The notes beneath the pieces are model-generated. The model saw only the letters and a program-made list of their open reading frames with translations. It was not told the origin of the DNA and searched no databases. From assembly GCF_036785885.1 (NCBI RefSeq), contig NC_092323.1, forward strand, positions 23,940,501 to 24,004,500: 64,000 bases of DNA, in the 5' to 3' direction. Positions 22,043-34,312 of this stretch are shown here, in pieces (the stretch's first letter is position 1; the number at the start of each line of letters is the position of its first letter). The position numbers and the translations under genes were made by a program. Source of the DNA: Coffea arabica (Eukaryota; Streptophyta; Magnoliopsida; Gentianales; Rubiaceae).

Positions 22043-24103
22043 ATGGCTAGGACAGCTCATACCCATAAAAAGACGGTGAGGCCCGATTTCACCGAGGCAG
22101 AGAGGCCCAACCCTTCCGAGGAGAAAACTGCTTTTGAGGCCGGGGAAGGGGAGGCCGGAGCGTCCCACCAGACCGAGTTACTCCAAGAGCAGGAAGAAGA
22201 GATAGAGGTTGAAGCTGAGATCCTTTATAACGACGACCTCGACAACGAGGTTCCCAGGGATGAGGGTGTGCAAGAGCCGACCACCCTTCCGGATCTATCA
22301 GCACTCAACTACGGCCAGATGCCTACGTTTGGCAGCGTCATGAATCAGACGCTGGTAGCCGAGGTGGTTCGCCGGTATCCCTGGAGGAGAAATTACAGCC
22401 TCTATCCGCCTCGACCACATCAATCAGCCGCACTACCACCAAGGGGTAGGGCGGCTATTTATGTGGATCAACTAGAGGCCGGGCTCAGGATGCCCACCAC
22501 GAGGTTCCTTCGAGACTGCCTGAGGTATTGGGGGGTGAGAATCACTCAACTCACCCCCAATGCCATTCGCGTTCTCGTCGGCTTTCAACTGCTCTGCCGA
22601 CATCAGAAAATAGAACCCACTGTCAACCTCTTCCGCCGATGTTACTCGCTCAAAAACAGCGGAAGTGAAAAGGGTTGGTTTTGTTTCGGGAACAAGATCC
22701 CGAAGTTGGTGGTGGATGCCCCCACTTCGATAAAGGAGTGGAAGGGGAACTTCATCTTCGTTCCAGCTGAGGATTTTCCTAGAGGGTTCTGGTGGAGGCC
22801 TCCCACCCCGGTCAAAGAGACCTCTCCGGGTAAACTGGAGGAGGGCAACTTCAAGAAACTGACGGGGTCGGGCCTCAGAATCAACTGTTGGGATTTTTTC
22901 GAGGCAGTTCTTGTCGACGGCGGGCTCAGCCGAGCTCTGATCAGCTCGGATCACCCCGTCTTCTTCTCCTCTAGGCTACAGAAACCTTGTATTTTTCCAT
23001 TCCCTACTCTGTTTGTTTTTCCTTGATTCTAACTAACTCTCCTTTCATACTTTGCAGTGACGAAAGTTTCTGACTTGATAACCTCCGGGACGGCAGCCGA
23101 GGTGGCCAAAAGACTAAAGAAACGCAAGGACACTGCCGAACCCTCCACCAAGCCGGCCAAGAAGACTGCCGCAACAACGGTGAGCCGCGCATCTCCCGTG
23201 GTGATTGTGGGGGAAGGCTCACGTACTTCGGCCACTCCCGGGGGATCCCAAGCCTCAGCCATTCCGTTGGGGGTCCCCGTTCGAGGAGTAACCATAGCTT
23301 CTCCACCCCGGGGCCAGGGTGTAACACCTTTTCCAGATCACCCCGTCACGGGGTCCTCACTATTCAATCTCCATCACGTGCCTGCTCAAGTAGCCGAGGA
23401 GGACAAGAGGCACTCCGGAGCACAGTGGTGCCCGGAGTGGAACATCAATGTCAACGACCGCTGCAAAAATTCTCTAGTCGCACAGGAGCTCCTCATGCAT
23501 TCAGTGCTGTCGCGAGACAACACTTATGTCAGGAAGCTCACCCCTGGCGAGCTGATGCAGAATGCCTCAGTTTCCTGGGCATCCATCACGGTCTTTTTTG
23601 CCGAGATGATTCAGCGTTATGGAAATTTAATGGAGACATACGAGCCGCCAGACGCGCTTCAGAAGAAAATTGCCGAACTGGAAGAGAGATTAAGAGCCAC
23701 CGAGTTGGAGCGAGATAAGGCCGAGGCGGCCAGAAACCGGGCCGAAGTGACAAAGAACTTTCTGATAACCGCCCTTGGTGAAGAAAAAGAGAGAAGAGCC
23801 CAGGAGGAGCAGTCATCCAAAAGAGCAATAGAGATGGCCGGGGTGTCAGCCTTGGAAGCCTTCCGCAAGTCGGAATCTTTCAACCGTGACCTCAGCGAGC
23901 TGACGCTGCCGAGCTTCATGTTTGGCTACACCACAGCAGTCAATGACGCGGCGCCCTTCCTCTCTTCTGAACAGTTGGAATCTTTTCAAGATGCGCCGAA
24001 CTACAATGAAGATACCAAAGAACTGTGTGACCGCATGGCCGAAGGCATCAAAGCCGGAAGCAACCTAACCGAGGTCCGCGCCGAGTTCCACAAGTGGCTT
24101 TAA
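22043..24103 (+). CDS. Antisense-ORF protein in Gypsy element (PF04195-like), two exons, intact
   Basis: Exons 22043-22988 and 23058-24103 join in frame across a 69-bp GT-AG intron (phase 1), giving 663 residues with no internal stop. Residues about 145-255 (VDQLEAGLRMPTTRFLRD, LTPNAIRVLVGFQLLCR, WFCFGN, SIKEWKGNFIFV) have the layout of the plant putative gypsy-type transposon family Transposase_28 (PF04195). A basic, Pro/Thr-rich linker follows in exon 2, then a heptad-rich coiled coil (KKIAELEERLRATELERD onward) and a C-terminal block with LPSFMFGYTTAV. The family's function is unknown. The gene is antisense to gag-pol and sits between integrase and the 3' LTR, where Tat elements are known to carry additional ORFs. 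That it stays open while gag-pol is full of stops is notable. Confidence 0.85.
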
Positions 24104-24446
24104 GAGTTCGACTTAGATGGCGATGGCCTCGAAGGGGACCAGACCGGCGGAGAGGCTGGAGGTCAGCGAGACGCCGGGATGGAGGAAGAAACTGTGGGAG
24201 GAGAAGGCTTCGGGATAGGGAATGCTTAGGGACATTCCATTTTGTACCTAAGGGCCGAGGTCGTGGATGCTTAGGAGCATTCCGGACCTCGGTCTTCTTT
24301 TTGTACTTTAATATAACTTTGTATTTTTGCCTCTTTAATTGAGTTCGACTTTCTTCTCTTTACTGCTGCTGTCCCCTTATTTTTCACTTGATGAAATGAG
24401 AATAAGTGAGAAATAACTCAAACTTAAAATTAAATGCACGTACCCT

Positions 24447-27400
24447 TCAAGGGTAATACAGTCTAAGGTTCTCAGCGTGCCAAGTTCGAGGCACCCGAGA
24501 ACCATCCCGATACGCTAATTTACAATATTCATTTTGGCTAGACTCGACAATACGGTAGAGTCCCTCCCACTTGGGGCTGAGTTTCCCCTGAGGTTCAATT
24601 CGGCTGACCGAGTTCTTCCGGAGCACAAGGTCTCCCGGGTTGAATCGCAGGTGCCTGACCCGGGCATTATAGTAGCCAGCTAAGATGTTTTTATAGAGAG
24701 CGACTTTGGCCGCTGCCATATCACGCTTCTCTTCGGCGAGATCGAGGTCAACTTGTTGTTCTTCTTCGTTGATTACGGCGGCGTACGCTGCCATTCGTGA
24801 GCTCGGAGTGATGAACTCGGCGGGGACGACAGTTTTGGATCCATACGTTAAAAAGAATGGGGTCTCTTGGGTTGCCGACCTCGGGGTGGTCCTGTAAGAC
24901 CACAAAACATTGGGAAGTTCTTCCATCCAGGACGATCCAGCACGATGTAGTCTGGTTTTGAGACCATAGAGGAGAGTGCGGTTGAAGTTTTCGACCTGTC
25001 CGTTGGCCTGAGGGTGTCCAATCGAGGTGAAATGCTGTCTGATTCCAAGGTTTTCACACCACGCTTTGAAGGGGTTATCAGCGAACTGCCTCCCATTATC
25101 CGAGATGACCACCCGGGGTAGGCCGAACCGGTAAACCACACTCTTCCAGAAGAATTTTTGAACCGCTGATCCGGTGATACTTCTCAAAGGCTCTGCCTCG
25201 ACCCATTTGGTGAAGTAGTCTACCGCCACCACCACGTATGCAAAATTGCCTGAGGCTCTAGGAAATGGGCCGATTATGTCAGTCCCCCACTGCTCGAACG
25301 GCCATAGCGAGGTGATGGGAATCATGAGGCTGGTAGGCTGGTGGTGCTCAGGAACGTGGTGCTGGCAAGAAGGACAACTGAGAACCATGACCTGGGCATC
25401 CACCCTCATGGTGGGCTAGAAATACCCGAGCAATAAAGCGTTTTTGACGAGCATCCTGTAGCCGACATGAGCACCGCAAAGTCCTTCGTGTATGTCTTGG
25501 AGGATTCTCTCGCCTTCTTCTGGCGTAATGCACCGCAACCACGGTCCGAGGGACGACATCTTGTATAAGAAGTTTTTTCGGAGGGCGTACTGGCCTGCTT
25601 TACGTTGAAGTTTTCTTGACTCAGCTCGATCTTCGGGGAGCTCCCCTTGGCCGAGAAATCGAATTAAAGGGCCCATCCAGGTGTCATCGGGGTAAACGGG
25701 GCACACGACTTCTTCTAAGTATCCCGGTTCGGCTAAGACTTCCACGAGAACCGACTTGTTCAAGTCAGAGAACGAGGTGGAAGCGAGCCGGGAGAGGGCG
25801 TCAGCTCGCTTGTTCTGCGACCGCGGTATCCTTTGGATTTCAAAAGACTCGAAGTGTGTGATCAACTGGTGGACCTTGGAGAGGTAGCGATGCATGACCT
25901 CTTCTCTGGCCTCATATTCACCCAGTATCTGGCACACAACGAGTTGAGAGTTACTGTAAACCAAGATGTGCCCGGCGCCGAGTTTGCGGGCTAGCTGGAG
26001 TCCGGCAATGATTGCCTCGTATTCGGCTTCGTTGTTAGAAGCAGCGAAATCAAACCTTAAGGCATATGAGCACATCTCTCCTTGGGGGTCTTCGAGGAGC
26101 AAACCTGCTCCACTATCCTCACTGTTAGACGAGCCATCCACATGCAAAATCCACCGCTGAGGCTCAGCGGTGGCCGGGGTAGATTTATTCACCTCGTCGA
26201 AAGTGAGTTCGGCCAAAAAATTCGCCAGGGCTTGAGTTTTGATAGCCGTCCGAGGTTCGAAAGACAGGTCGTACTCCCCCAACTCAATGGCCCACATAGT
26301 AAGACGTCCGGAAGCCTCCGGCCGTGATAAGACTTGCCTGAGGGGCTGGTCAGTTCTCAGACAAATGTGGTGAGCTACGAAATAGGGCTTGAGCCTGCGG
26401 GCAGCGTGGGTCAGGGCTAGCACAAGTTTCTCCGCTTATGTGTACCTGGTCTCCGGACCTCGGAGGACTCGCCTTACGTAGTAGACTGGAACTTGTACAC
26501 CTTCTTCCCTTACCAGTACGGCGCTCACTGCTTCGACTGCAGCAGATAGGTACAGGAACAACCTGTTCCCTGGACGAGGTGAGGTGAGCGTCGGGAGGCG
26601 GTGAAGGTACTCTTTCAGCTGCTCAAATGCCCGTTGACATTCTTCAGTCCAGGAGAAGCTGTTTGCCTTCTTCATAACCTTGAAAAAAGGCAACGCCTTG
26701 GAAGCCGACTGCGACAAGAGCCGGTTCAGGGCTGCCAATCGCCCTGTAAGCCTCTGCACGTCGCGGATACACCGAGGTGGAGACATTTCCTGGATCGCGC
26801 TCACCTTATCCGGATTCGCTTCTATGCCTCTTCTGGAGACGAGGTAGCCCAGAAATTTTCCCGAAATGACCCCGAAGACACATTTCTTAGGGTTTAGCAT
26901 CATTCGCGTCTCCCGGAGAACCTCAAAGACTTATCTCAGGTCAGAAAGAAAAGTGGAGGTCGTCTGGCTCTTGAGGAGAATGTCATCCACGTAGGTTTCA
27001 ACATTTCGCCCGATCTGGGACTTGAAAGCTTGGTTGACCAAGCGTTGATATGTGGCCCCGGCATTCTTTAGTCCGAAGGGCATGGTGGTGTTGCAGTATG
27101 TGCCTTGATCAGTGTAGAAGGCCGTCTTCTCCTGGTCCTCTGGACTCATTCCGATCTGGTGATACCCCTTGAAGGCATCCAGGAAACAGAGGATCTCATA
27201 ACCCATTGCCGAATCCACTAAGGTGTCGATCTTGGGCAATGGGTAGCAGTCTTTTGGGCAGGCCTTATTGAGGTCGGTGAAGTCGACGCACATCCTCCAA
27301 ACTCCCGTGTCCTTCTTGACCATGACCGGGTTGGATAACCAGGTCAGATACTGGACCTCCCGGATTATCTTTGTGGGCAGGAGCTTGTCCACTTCTTCAC

Positions 27401-28562
27401 CAACAGCTCGGCTGCGCTCAGGGCCGAGGTGCCTCCTTTTTTGTTTGACCTGGCGTGCCTGAGGATTGACGTTCAACTCGTGTATCATGAGGTGATGCGG
27501 GACTCCCCAGACCTCATCTGCAGCCCAAGCGAAGACATCCCGGTACTCTCTGAGGAGATCCACCATACCCTTTCTGACTAAGCCAGGCAGACGGATGCCG
27601 ATGCGGACTGTCTGATCTGGTTTTGTGGGGTCTATGGAGATCTCTTCCACCTCGTCCCTAGTCTCCAGCCTCGGGGGCTTCTCAGCTTGCTGAGAATCGA
27701 GGCAATCTATCGAAAGGATGTTTGATCTCTTTCCGGACCTTCTATCAGAGGTCGATGGGGAGGCCGCTTGTAAATTGGCGAGGTAGCACTCCCAAGCAGC
27801 GCAGACGTCGCTGCTTACCTCGACGACCCCTGCAGGGGTGGGAAACTTAAAACTCAGGTGGTATGTGGAGTATACCGCTCGCAAAGCGTTAAGCGTGGGT
27901 CGGCCCAGGAGCAAGTTGTACGGGGAGTCGGCTTTAACCACTACGAAGTTGACTGGAATGGTTCAACAACGGGGGTGATGCCCCACGGTCACTGTCAGAG
28001 TCACCATCCCTTCGAGATGCACAACGTGTCCCCCGAACCCTACCAAGGGGGTTCTTACTGGGGTCATGCGTTCCCTGGCCAATTTAAGGCTATCAAACGT
28101 GCGGAAGTACATGACGTCCATCGAACTTCCCGGGTCAATGTAGACCTTCTTCACAATGTAATTGTTGGTGAGCACTTTGATTACCAAAGCCTCGTGGCTA
28201 TTAGAGGCTGCTGGGACAGGATCACTAGGTCCGTTAGAGATCACCTCAGATAGGCGAGAGCTTGACTCGGCCTGATCCGGGTTGGCTTGCCTGTAGGTTA
28301 TCTTCCGGGAGTTCTGACTATCTCCTCCCGTCGGACCTCCGGCAATTGTGTTGATGACTCCAACTATATTCGTTCCATACCCTAATCCATGACCTGAAGA
28401 TCCGTCTCGGGGAGGCCTTTTTGTCTCCCTAGGATCCTCTGGGGGCCTGCAACTGCTTCTCGATGTCCGCCTTTCGTTTCGGCGTTGATCACCCCGGCTG
28501 TCACGTCGAGATTCACTACGTTGGTGACCTCCGCCTCGGTGGATGAACTGTTTTAGATGTCC
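24447..28562 (-). pseudogene. Tat-type Gypsy pol (PR-RT-RNH-aRNH-INT), nonsense-ridden
   Basis: All of pol lies in one frame, broken by TGA or TAA/TAG near 27963, 26931, 26436 and 25416, so enzymes are separated but recognisable. The protease active site reads VYIDPGSS, where D-S/T-G is usual. Reverse transcriptase has WRMCVDFTDLNKACPKD and the catalytic YVDDIL. The first RNase H runs through the 26436 stop. The second, Tat-type RNase H shows HVDGSSNSEDSGAG and NNEAEYEA. Integrase has a zinc-binding H-H-C-C region broken by the 25416 stop (TAG where Trp is usual), and core residues D in GTDIIGPF, D in SDNGRQF and E in PQANGQVE. It cannot make a functional polyprotein. Confidence 0.9.
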
Positions 28563-29899
28563 CTACCTGATGAGGTTCTCGATCTCCCTTTTGAGATCGT
28601 TGCAGTCCTCGATTTCGTGGCCAATATCCCGGTGATACAGACAATAAAAGTTCGAGTTCCTCTTATCTCTACTGCCGAACATCTTGGGAGGGGCCTTCCC
28701 GAGGTTGTTCTGTTCCATTACGGACAACACCCGGGATCGGGTGGTGTTTAAAGGGGTTAATTCGAACTCAGGGATGGATGGCTTCCCCTTGGAAATCCTG
28801 TCAAAAATGCTACGGCGGTCTCGGCTAGGACTTTGAAAGCCACTCCCTGCCCCCGCTTCACTTCGGCCAAGATCTTTCCCCTTTCGAGGGTCAGCCCTCG
28901 GGCGGGCGGTTTGGACCTTCTTCTTCATGTGGTTGAGGTTTTCGGCCTGTATGCCCTCTTGACCTTCAACCACAATTCGTGGAGCGTGCGGGGATATTTC
29001 TTGTGAATCCCCGTGTTGAATACCCCGGCAACGAGCCCATGGGTAAAAACAGCAATGGTTACCTGCTCATTGGGGTTAGGTATCTGTACGCTTTTCTCAT
29101 GGAACCTCTGGACGTATGACCGAAGTGATTCTCTCGGATTCTGTTGCATATTCAACAGATAGGCCGAGATCCTGGTCGTAGGTCGGGAGGAGACAAACCA
29201 GTGAAGAAATTTCTCCACTAATTCTCCCAGGGTTGAAATGCTCCTAGGTTCTAAACCCCAAAACCATTTTCGAGCTGTCCCCTAGAGGAATACTTGGAAG
29301 GCCCGGCATATGACGGAATCAGGGATGCAATATAGGCGGAAAACCGAGATGAAAGCATGAATGTGGTCTTCAGGATCACCTCGGCCGTCGTAAGATGGTA
29401 TCGAGGGGAGCTTGAAATTGGGAGGAAGTCTCTCCTCATTGATGTCATCCGTGAAGGGTGGTGCCCTCTGGTAATCCACCCCAACTCTCTCCATGGGTCG
29501 AGGTTCCTCCTCAGGTCGTCGACCCATGAGCCCTCTTGAAAATGCCTTGGTTAGGGAGGCGACCTTAGAGGTGGCCTTGGAGAATGCCCACTTTGAAGCA
29601 CTTCGGCTCAAGCGCCTCCCGTCAGCTGCTTCTTCAGACGAACCTTCAGGGGATCCATCCGACTTCCTTTTAGAGGTCTCAGCCTTTTGCTTGCCTTGTC
29701 TCTTAAGATACCTTCCTAACTCCTCGAACGTGTTAGGGTTCTCAGTCACAAACTCGGTCATACGGGTTATGGCTTCTTCGTTTGCGAGCTGAGTCCTTGG
29801 GGACTCCTGCCCTTCGGAAATATCTTCCTGCTGAGCCGCATTACTCTGCTCAGCCCTAATAGTGAGAGCTTTCCTGCTCCTAGAACGCGTAGACTTCAT
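28563..29899 (-). pseudogene. Gypsy gag, interrupted
   Basis: The likely start is ATG 29899, 30-odd bases after the primer site; the open frame reaches back into the primer site only through a non-ATG codon. A basic, charged N-terminal half leads into the Gag capsid region (PSYDGRGDPEDHIHAF ... GTARKWFWGLEP). A TAG at 29282-29284 falls inside the capsid core, and the frame changes near 28950-28970. The next frame continues to a CCHC-like stretch (CLYHRDIGHEIEDC) and ends at a stop at 28563. Capsid protein assembly for virus-like particles is therefore lost in this copy. Confidence 0.85.
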
Positions 29900-29922
29900 C
29901 CTCTGATGTCTTCGAGTTCCCA

Positions 29923-29936
29923 CAAACGGCGCCAAT
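29923..29936 (-). promoter_or_regulatory. Gypsy primer-binding site
   Basis: Read on the minus strand, tggcgccgtttgtggg begins two bases after the 5' LTR end. The first ten bases fit the 3' end of plant tRNA-Asp; later bases diverge. It fixes the element's direction as minus. Confidence 0.8.
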
Positions 29937-30529
29937 TGAAGAGGTGAATTCTGACCGACTATAGTGAACCGAGAGCTGGACGTGCTACAGCTGAAAAGGT
30001 CACAGTGATCTTGGTCACCTGCTTAGTTTACGAGAGAGGCTGAATCCCCCGATATAACTCCGAAACTTAAGTCAGTTCGGGATTAGAAAAATAGTTTACT
30101 AATAGAGAGAATCAGTATGGATTGCTTTACCAGAAATTGGTCATCCCTTTCTCAGTGGAAATGTTGGGTATTTATAAGAGACGAGGAGGAGAGAGGGACC
30201 GCTAGCACAGGTCCCTAGAGATCTGACAGGGGTAGTGCATCAAGGTGATTTGATGGGCCCCTGCGGAAAGGCGCGCCGGAACAGTTGTCAGTGTCAGGCG
30301 GCGCATGCGTCAGAGCAGCTTTGTCAGAGTTGTCAGAGGTGTCAGAGGTCATATCCCACAACTCCGGTGGTCAGGTCTTTATACGTCACTTCTGCTTTAT
30401 AACAGATGATCTTGGCCGAGGTGGTAATTGGGCCGAAGTCACGGCCCGAGGGGAACTGCCGAGGCGGTGGTTCCAGAGGTACCACAGGGTATGGCCCCAG
30501 TACTATCCGAATTGGGAATACCCTCCTCA
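29937..30529 (-). repeat. Gypsy 5' LTR (593 bp)
   Basis: This is the longer of the two LTRs. It keeps the segment around 30290-30460 that is missing from 21197-21620, including tataaag on the minus strand near 30380, a candidate TATA for the genomic transcript. It is followed by the duplication ctggt at 30530. Confidence 0.9.
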
Positions 30530-30534
30530 CTGGT

Positions 30535-31666
30535 TCAATTAGAATGTATAGCACAAGTACAACCAATTTTCTCACCTTCATATGGGATAACTGTAAAAGA
30601 TATTTTATAAATGACTGAGGTAACAGTAAACTGGACGATGTGAACCCAGGTTTCTTCATAGAACCAATCCTTTAAGCACGTCGAAATATCTATGGAAAGA
30701 AGAGTACATTTGCAGACTTCATAAATGGCAACAGTTTGGTGATCACCTGTAGTGCTTCAAGAAAAATTAACTTTCGTTAGACTTCAAGAAGATATTCCAA
30801 AGTGGAAGAATGAAAATTTTGTACTTTTTTCTAACCCTCCAACCTTCATTTGCCAATTTGCCAAATCCAGGATTCGAACCTTGAATTGGGCAAAGAAGAG
30901 AAAACATTTCCTAAAGTGTTCAGTTTTTTTTTTTTTTTTTGGATATATTGAGCTACTTCAAGGAAAAGTCTAAAGTGGCAAAGAGTTGCCACGAAATAGC
31001 TGATATGATGCCATGTATAGGTTTTAACTTGCGATTACAAGTTTCACAAGAGATAAAATTATGGTAGTAAATTTAGTACAGCCAATAGTAAGTTTTTGTA
31101 TAAAAGAAGTTCCATAGTTTATGTAACTTACTCTGTAAATAACAAATCACTGGACTTTTAGCAAAAATTATCACTTTTTTCTTCAAAACTTACCATTTTT
31201 TATGTAAAACTTGCTACATTTCCAAGACAAATTTATGACTTCATTAACAAATCTTACCACTATTTACTATATGATTAACAAATCTTACTAACTATCAAGT
31301 TTTATACAAAAATAACAGAAATTGAACCATATATGCCCACCATTCTTAAAAAATAACATATGGACGATAGCATTAAACCCCTTTAACTTTTGCGGGGATT
31401 TTCAATTTGCCTATTAATGTTGTTTTTAGCCACTTTGCCCCATACATTAGTCAAAATTAAGTTTGACTATCATTACTAACAATAACCAAGCGTCAGTATG
31501 CAGTTTACCTCCATGAAATATGACCCTATCAAATTTTATAGGCATTTGATCTACAATTTGTATTATAAATATATATAGATATATATAATCTATCCCTCCC
31601 ATTTTCTCTTTTATTTATTTTGTCTGTATTACTTTTTCCTTCATTTCCTCTTGATACTTCTAAGTT
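30535..31666. other. Intergenic DNA with an exon-like remnant
   Basis: From 30534 the sequence interrupted by the Gypsy insertion resumes. Joined to 21165-21196 it resembles DNA at 47195-47260, and a coding-like frame (LECIAQVQPIFSPSYG) runs to a stop near 30618. The stretch 30620-30760 is related to 5455-5620 and 20775-20900. After 30960 the DNA is AT-rich and nothing can be supported. Confidence 0.45.
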
Positions 31667-32184
31667 AGGGTAAAATATAATTTATCCTCCTGTGGTTTAG
31701 CATATTTTTGTATCTCTCCTACAGTTTCAAAAATTATATATAACTCTCTCATGATTTGCATTAAAGTGTCAAAGTAACAAAATTTGCATCCTTTAATAGA
31801 GTCAATTAAAATGTCAAAAGTGCCCTCATATAAAGTTGGAAATTATTTATTAAGCACAGGAGGGTTATGTATATATTTTAAAAATCATAATGGGGTTATA
31901 TGATAAAGTACCAAATTATAAAGGGGTTATGTGGTAAAACACAAAAGCATAACAGATTAAAAGTGTCATGCATATTATGTTTATATATTTTGGTCACTTT
32001 AATCATTTTAATTTTTAGACAAGGATAATCTCGATATTTCCGTGGGTTCCATTACAGAATATCATTTCTGTCGCTTTGATATTTTAGTCCAAACTATAAG
32101 AGAGTTATATATAGTTTTTAAAATCACAAAGGAATTATGTGAAAAATCGCTAACCATCGGGGGAGGGTAAAATGTATTTTCCCT
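31667..32184. mobile_element. MITE-like element with long inverted ends (518 bp)
   Basis: The left end agggtaaaatataattta and the reverse complement of the right end, agggaaaatacatttta, start an inverted repeat of about 95 bp that continues through the shared inner block aactatatataactctc. Flanking ctaagtt and ctaagct are a near-match duplication. There is no coding capacity, so it is non-autonomous, perhaps a Mutator or hAT derivative. Confidence 0.6.
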
Positions 32185-34307
32185 CTAAGCTATTATAACC
32201 ATTATTAACAATTGATTAATCAAGAACTCTAAGGTTTATATATGTTTCTAAATATCTTTTAATTTCTGACCATGTATGTTTTGTAATACAAGTGAAAAAT
32301 TAACTTCAACCTACACGAAAATTACCATTTGCAATCCGCAAATAATTATTGATGATGAAAATTAAACAAAAGCCTTTCACAGAACAAAAGAATGAGTCAA
32401 CGAAAATTAAGAAAACTAAGATTCATAGTATAATACAATATATGTTACTTGTATTACAAGGCACATTTAATTCAAAAACCAATTCTTTAGATACATGTAT
32501 AAATCAATTTTACGATTAATCAACAAGCAGCTGATCATTGTTTCCGGTGTTCAAACTAAATCTGTAATTTGACTTGCATGGTTCTCATGAGTCATCTTTA
32601 GTTGAAGAAGAAATTCAAGTTCCACTATTAATTGAATCTCATATTCTGCCCTTGTATTTTTTTGTGTTAAAACACTTTAACATGTAGATCAATTTCATAT
32701 TTATATGTACAGTGGTAGATCGATTATTTTAAATTTCTAAAAATTGATAGGATTGTTTCTATGCCGAAAGACAGCGAGGTTATGCCTACTTGTTGCATAA
32801 TTTTTTTCTATGGTATTTTGGGAGGGAGGGAGGAGGAAGGTGGGGTATTCCCACAAGCAGTAATAATTAAATCAAATATTGTACTTTTAACTATACTGAC
32901 ATATTCAAATATTTCTTTAGAAAAAGAAGGAAGAGATATAAACTTTTTGAAAAGTCACCTAGCAAATTTCATGACAATTATAGAATGCATCTTTTTGAGA
33001 AAATTTTGGTAACCAATTGAATTAATTTAGGCTTTTTTTTCTTTTTAGGCTTGAATTAACATAGCCTTTTTATTTTCCCATTAATTTGACGAAGGACTTG
33101 TAACTGGTTCTTGCTTAACAAGCACAGAGCAGATAGCATCAACATCATCTTCAAAATGATGCCTAAAGGAAATTAGTGTCCAACACTCCAACTAATTACT
33201 TGATAGTTGAAAATAACGACAATGGTTATCTGAAGGAAGTTGCATTTGCATTTGATAATGTAAATTGTCGTTATCAATTGATTGAGTTAACAGACTTTTT
33301 ATCCAAAAAATTCTTTTGCATTTGCATTTGATAACGACAATGTACGAAGTTTGAATTTTTTTTTTTGTGGGTGGGTTGGGAGGGGGGGTTAGACAGAGTT
33401 GATTTTGAAGTCAAAGTGTTTTAGTTTTTTTAATTAAAAATCTTTTTAACAAAAGCTAATGAGTTTTAGTCCAATCTACCTATTTCTGTAAAACTAATTT
33501 ATCTGCTAATGAGCTTTTTTCACTTCTCTTTTTATTGTTACCAGCTGCTATAGCTTTGAATTTTGAGTTCCATTAAGAATACACAAGCTTTTTTTTTTTT
33601 TTTTTGATAAGGGAACCGGCAGCCACTACCCAAAAATGCGCATTGGGTAAACTCCATTCCGTGCATTAGTTTGTTAACCACAGAGGGCTAACACGCCCTA
33701 AACAAGTCCTGTGCGACTGGCGGATGTCCCAAGAGAGGATCAAAATTGGGTTAGCAGGAAGACATGATACCAACACTACCATCTCGGCCAACTCATGCAA
33801 ATATTTGTGACATCTACTGAATGCATCTTTTTGATAGATTTTTGATAGTCTATTCCATCAATTTAGGCCTTTTATCTTTTCTTGATATAGCCTTTTATCT
33901 TTTCTTCAATATGATGTTGAAAGAAAAATAATGTCCAGCTTACTTGATGGTTGAAAATATAAAAAAGGGTTAGGTGATGGAAATTGAATTTACATCTGAA
34001 AATGAGCCTGTAAACTTTTGTGTTTTGTCTCTTTACTTTTACGGCAGAAAAGGCCATGTGACGCTGCCTTCTTCATTTGCTTTTTTTGCAGAGAAGACCA
34101 ATTGACGCTGCTTCCTGGGATTGTTTGTCTTGCCAACAATTAGTCTCTAATTTTACCTCCTTGTCAGTAAAGTATAGCTATTTTGCCAACAATTAGTCTC
34201 TAATTCTTATGGTTTATGCAGCTTTTTCTTTTATTTTGTTTATTGAAAATTTCCTATTGCATAATTCCTGTTATTGAAGTTCTCATGCTCAGGATCTTGT
34301 GATTGAA
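32185..34307. other. Intergenic DNA containing diverged repeats
   Basis: No gene is seen. Blocks at 32890-33190, 33390-33590 and 33810-34030 are diverged copies of one family also present at 46240-46700 and 48290-48720. Shared strings include gagttttagtccaatctacc, gaatgcatctttttga and cttaacaagcacagagc. A 23-bp segment ttgccaacaattagtctctaa is repeated at 34133 and 34183. Confidence 0.5.
33589..33800 (-). mobile_element. SINE-like retroposon
   Basis: Read on the minus strand, the unit starts near gagttggccgagatggtagt, which resembles a Pol III box A, and ends about 200 bp later in cttatc followed by a 17-base poly-A tail. A degenerate box-B-like ttttgatcctc is present. It interrupts the diverged repeat family described at 32185-34307; the related copy at 48.5 kb lacks it. 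No clear target duplication was found. Confidence 0.55.
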
Positions 34308-34312
34308 ATTCT

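Larger units (their letters stand above)
21197..30529 (-). mobile_element. Ty3/Gypsy retrotransposon, Tat-like, with antisense gene
   Basis: This complete but decayed element is inserted with a CTGGT duplication. Both LTRs run TG...CA. On the minus strand the 5' LTR (29937-30529) is followed by a primer site tggcgccgtttgtggga, whose first 10 bases fit the tRNA-Asp type. Then come gag, protease, reverse transcriptase, RNase H, a second RNase H and integrase, and a polypurine-like ggcttggggggcttag next to the 3' LTR (21197-21620). The second RNase H between the first and the integrase is the mark of the Tat lineage. A plus-strand gene (22043-24103) lies between integrase and 3' LTR. The element is visibly richer in G+C than its flanks. 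Confidence 0.93.

Noticed and set aside
22472..23327. Minus-strand ORFs opposite the antisense gene of the Gypsy element
   Set aside because: They overlap the recognised two-exon plus-strand gene, carry no motif, and are not in the pol frame continuing from integrase.
30865..30890. tRNA-like T-loop string (aggttcgaatcct on the minus strand)
   Set aside because: No acceptor stem, anticodon arm or D arm can be folded around it; a lone B-box-like string is common by chance or in retroposon relics.
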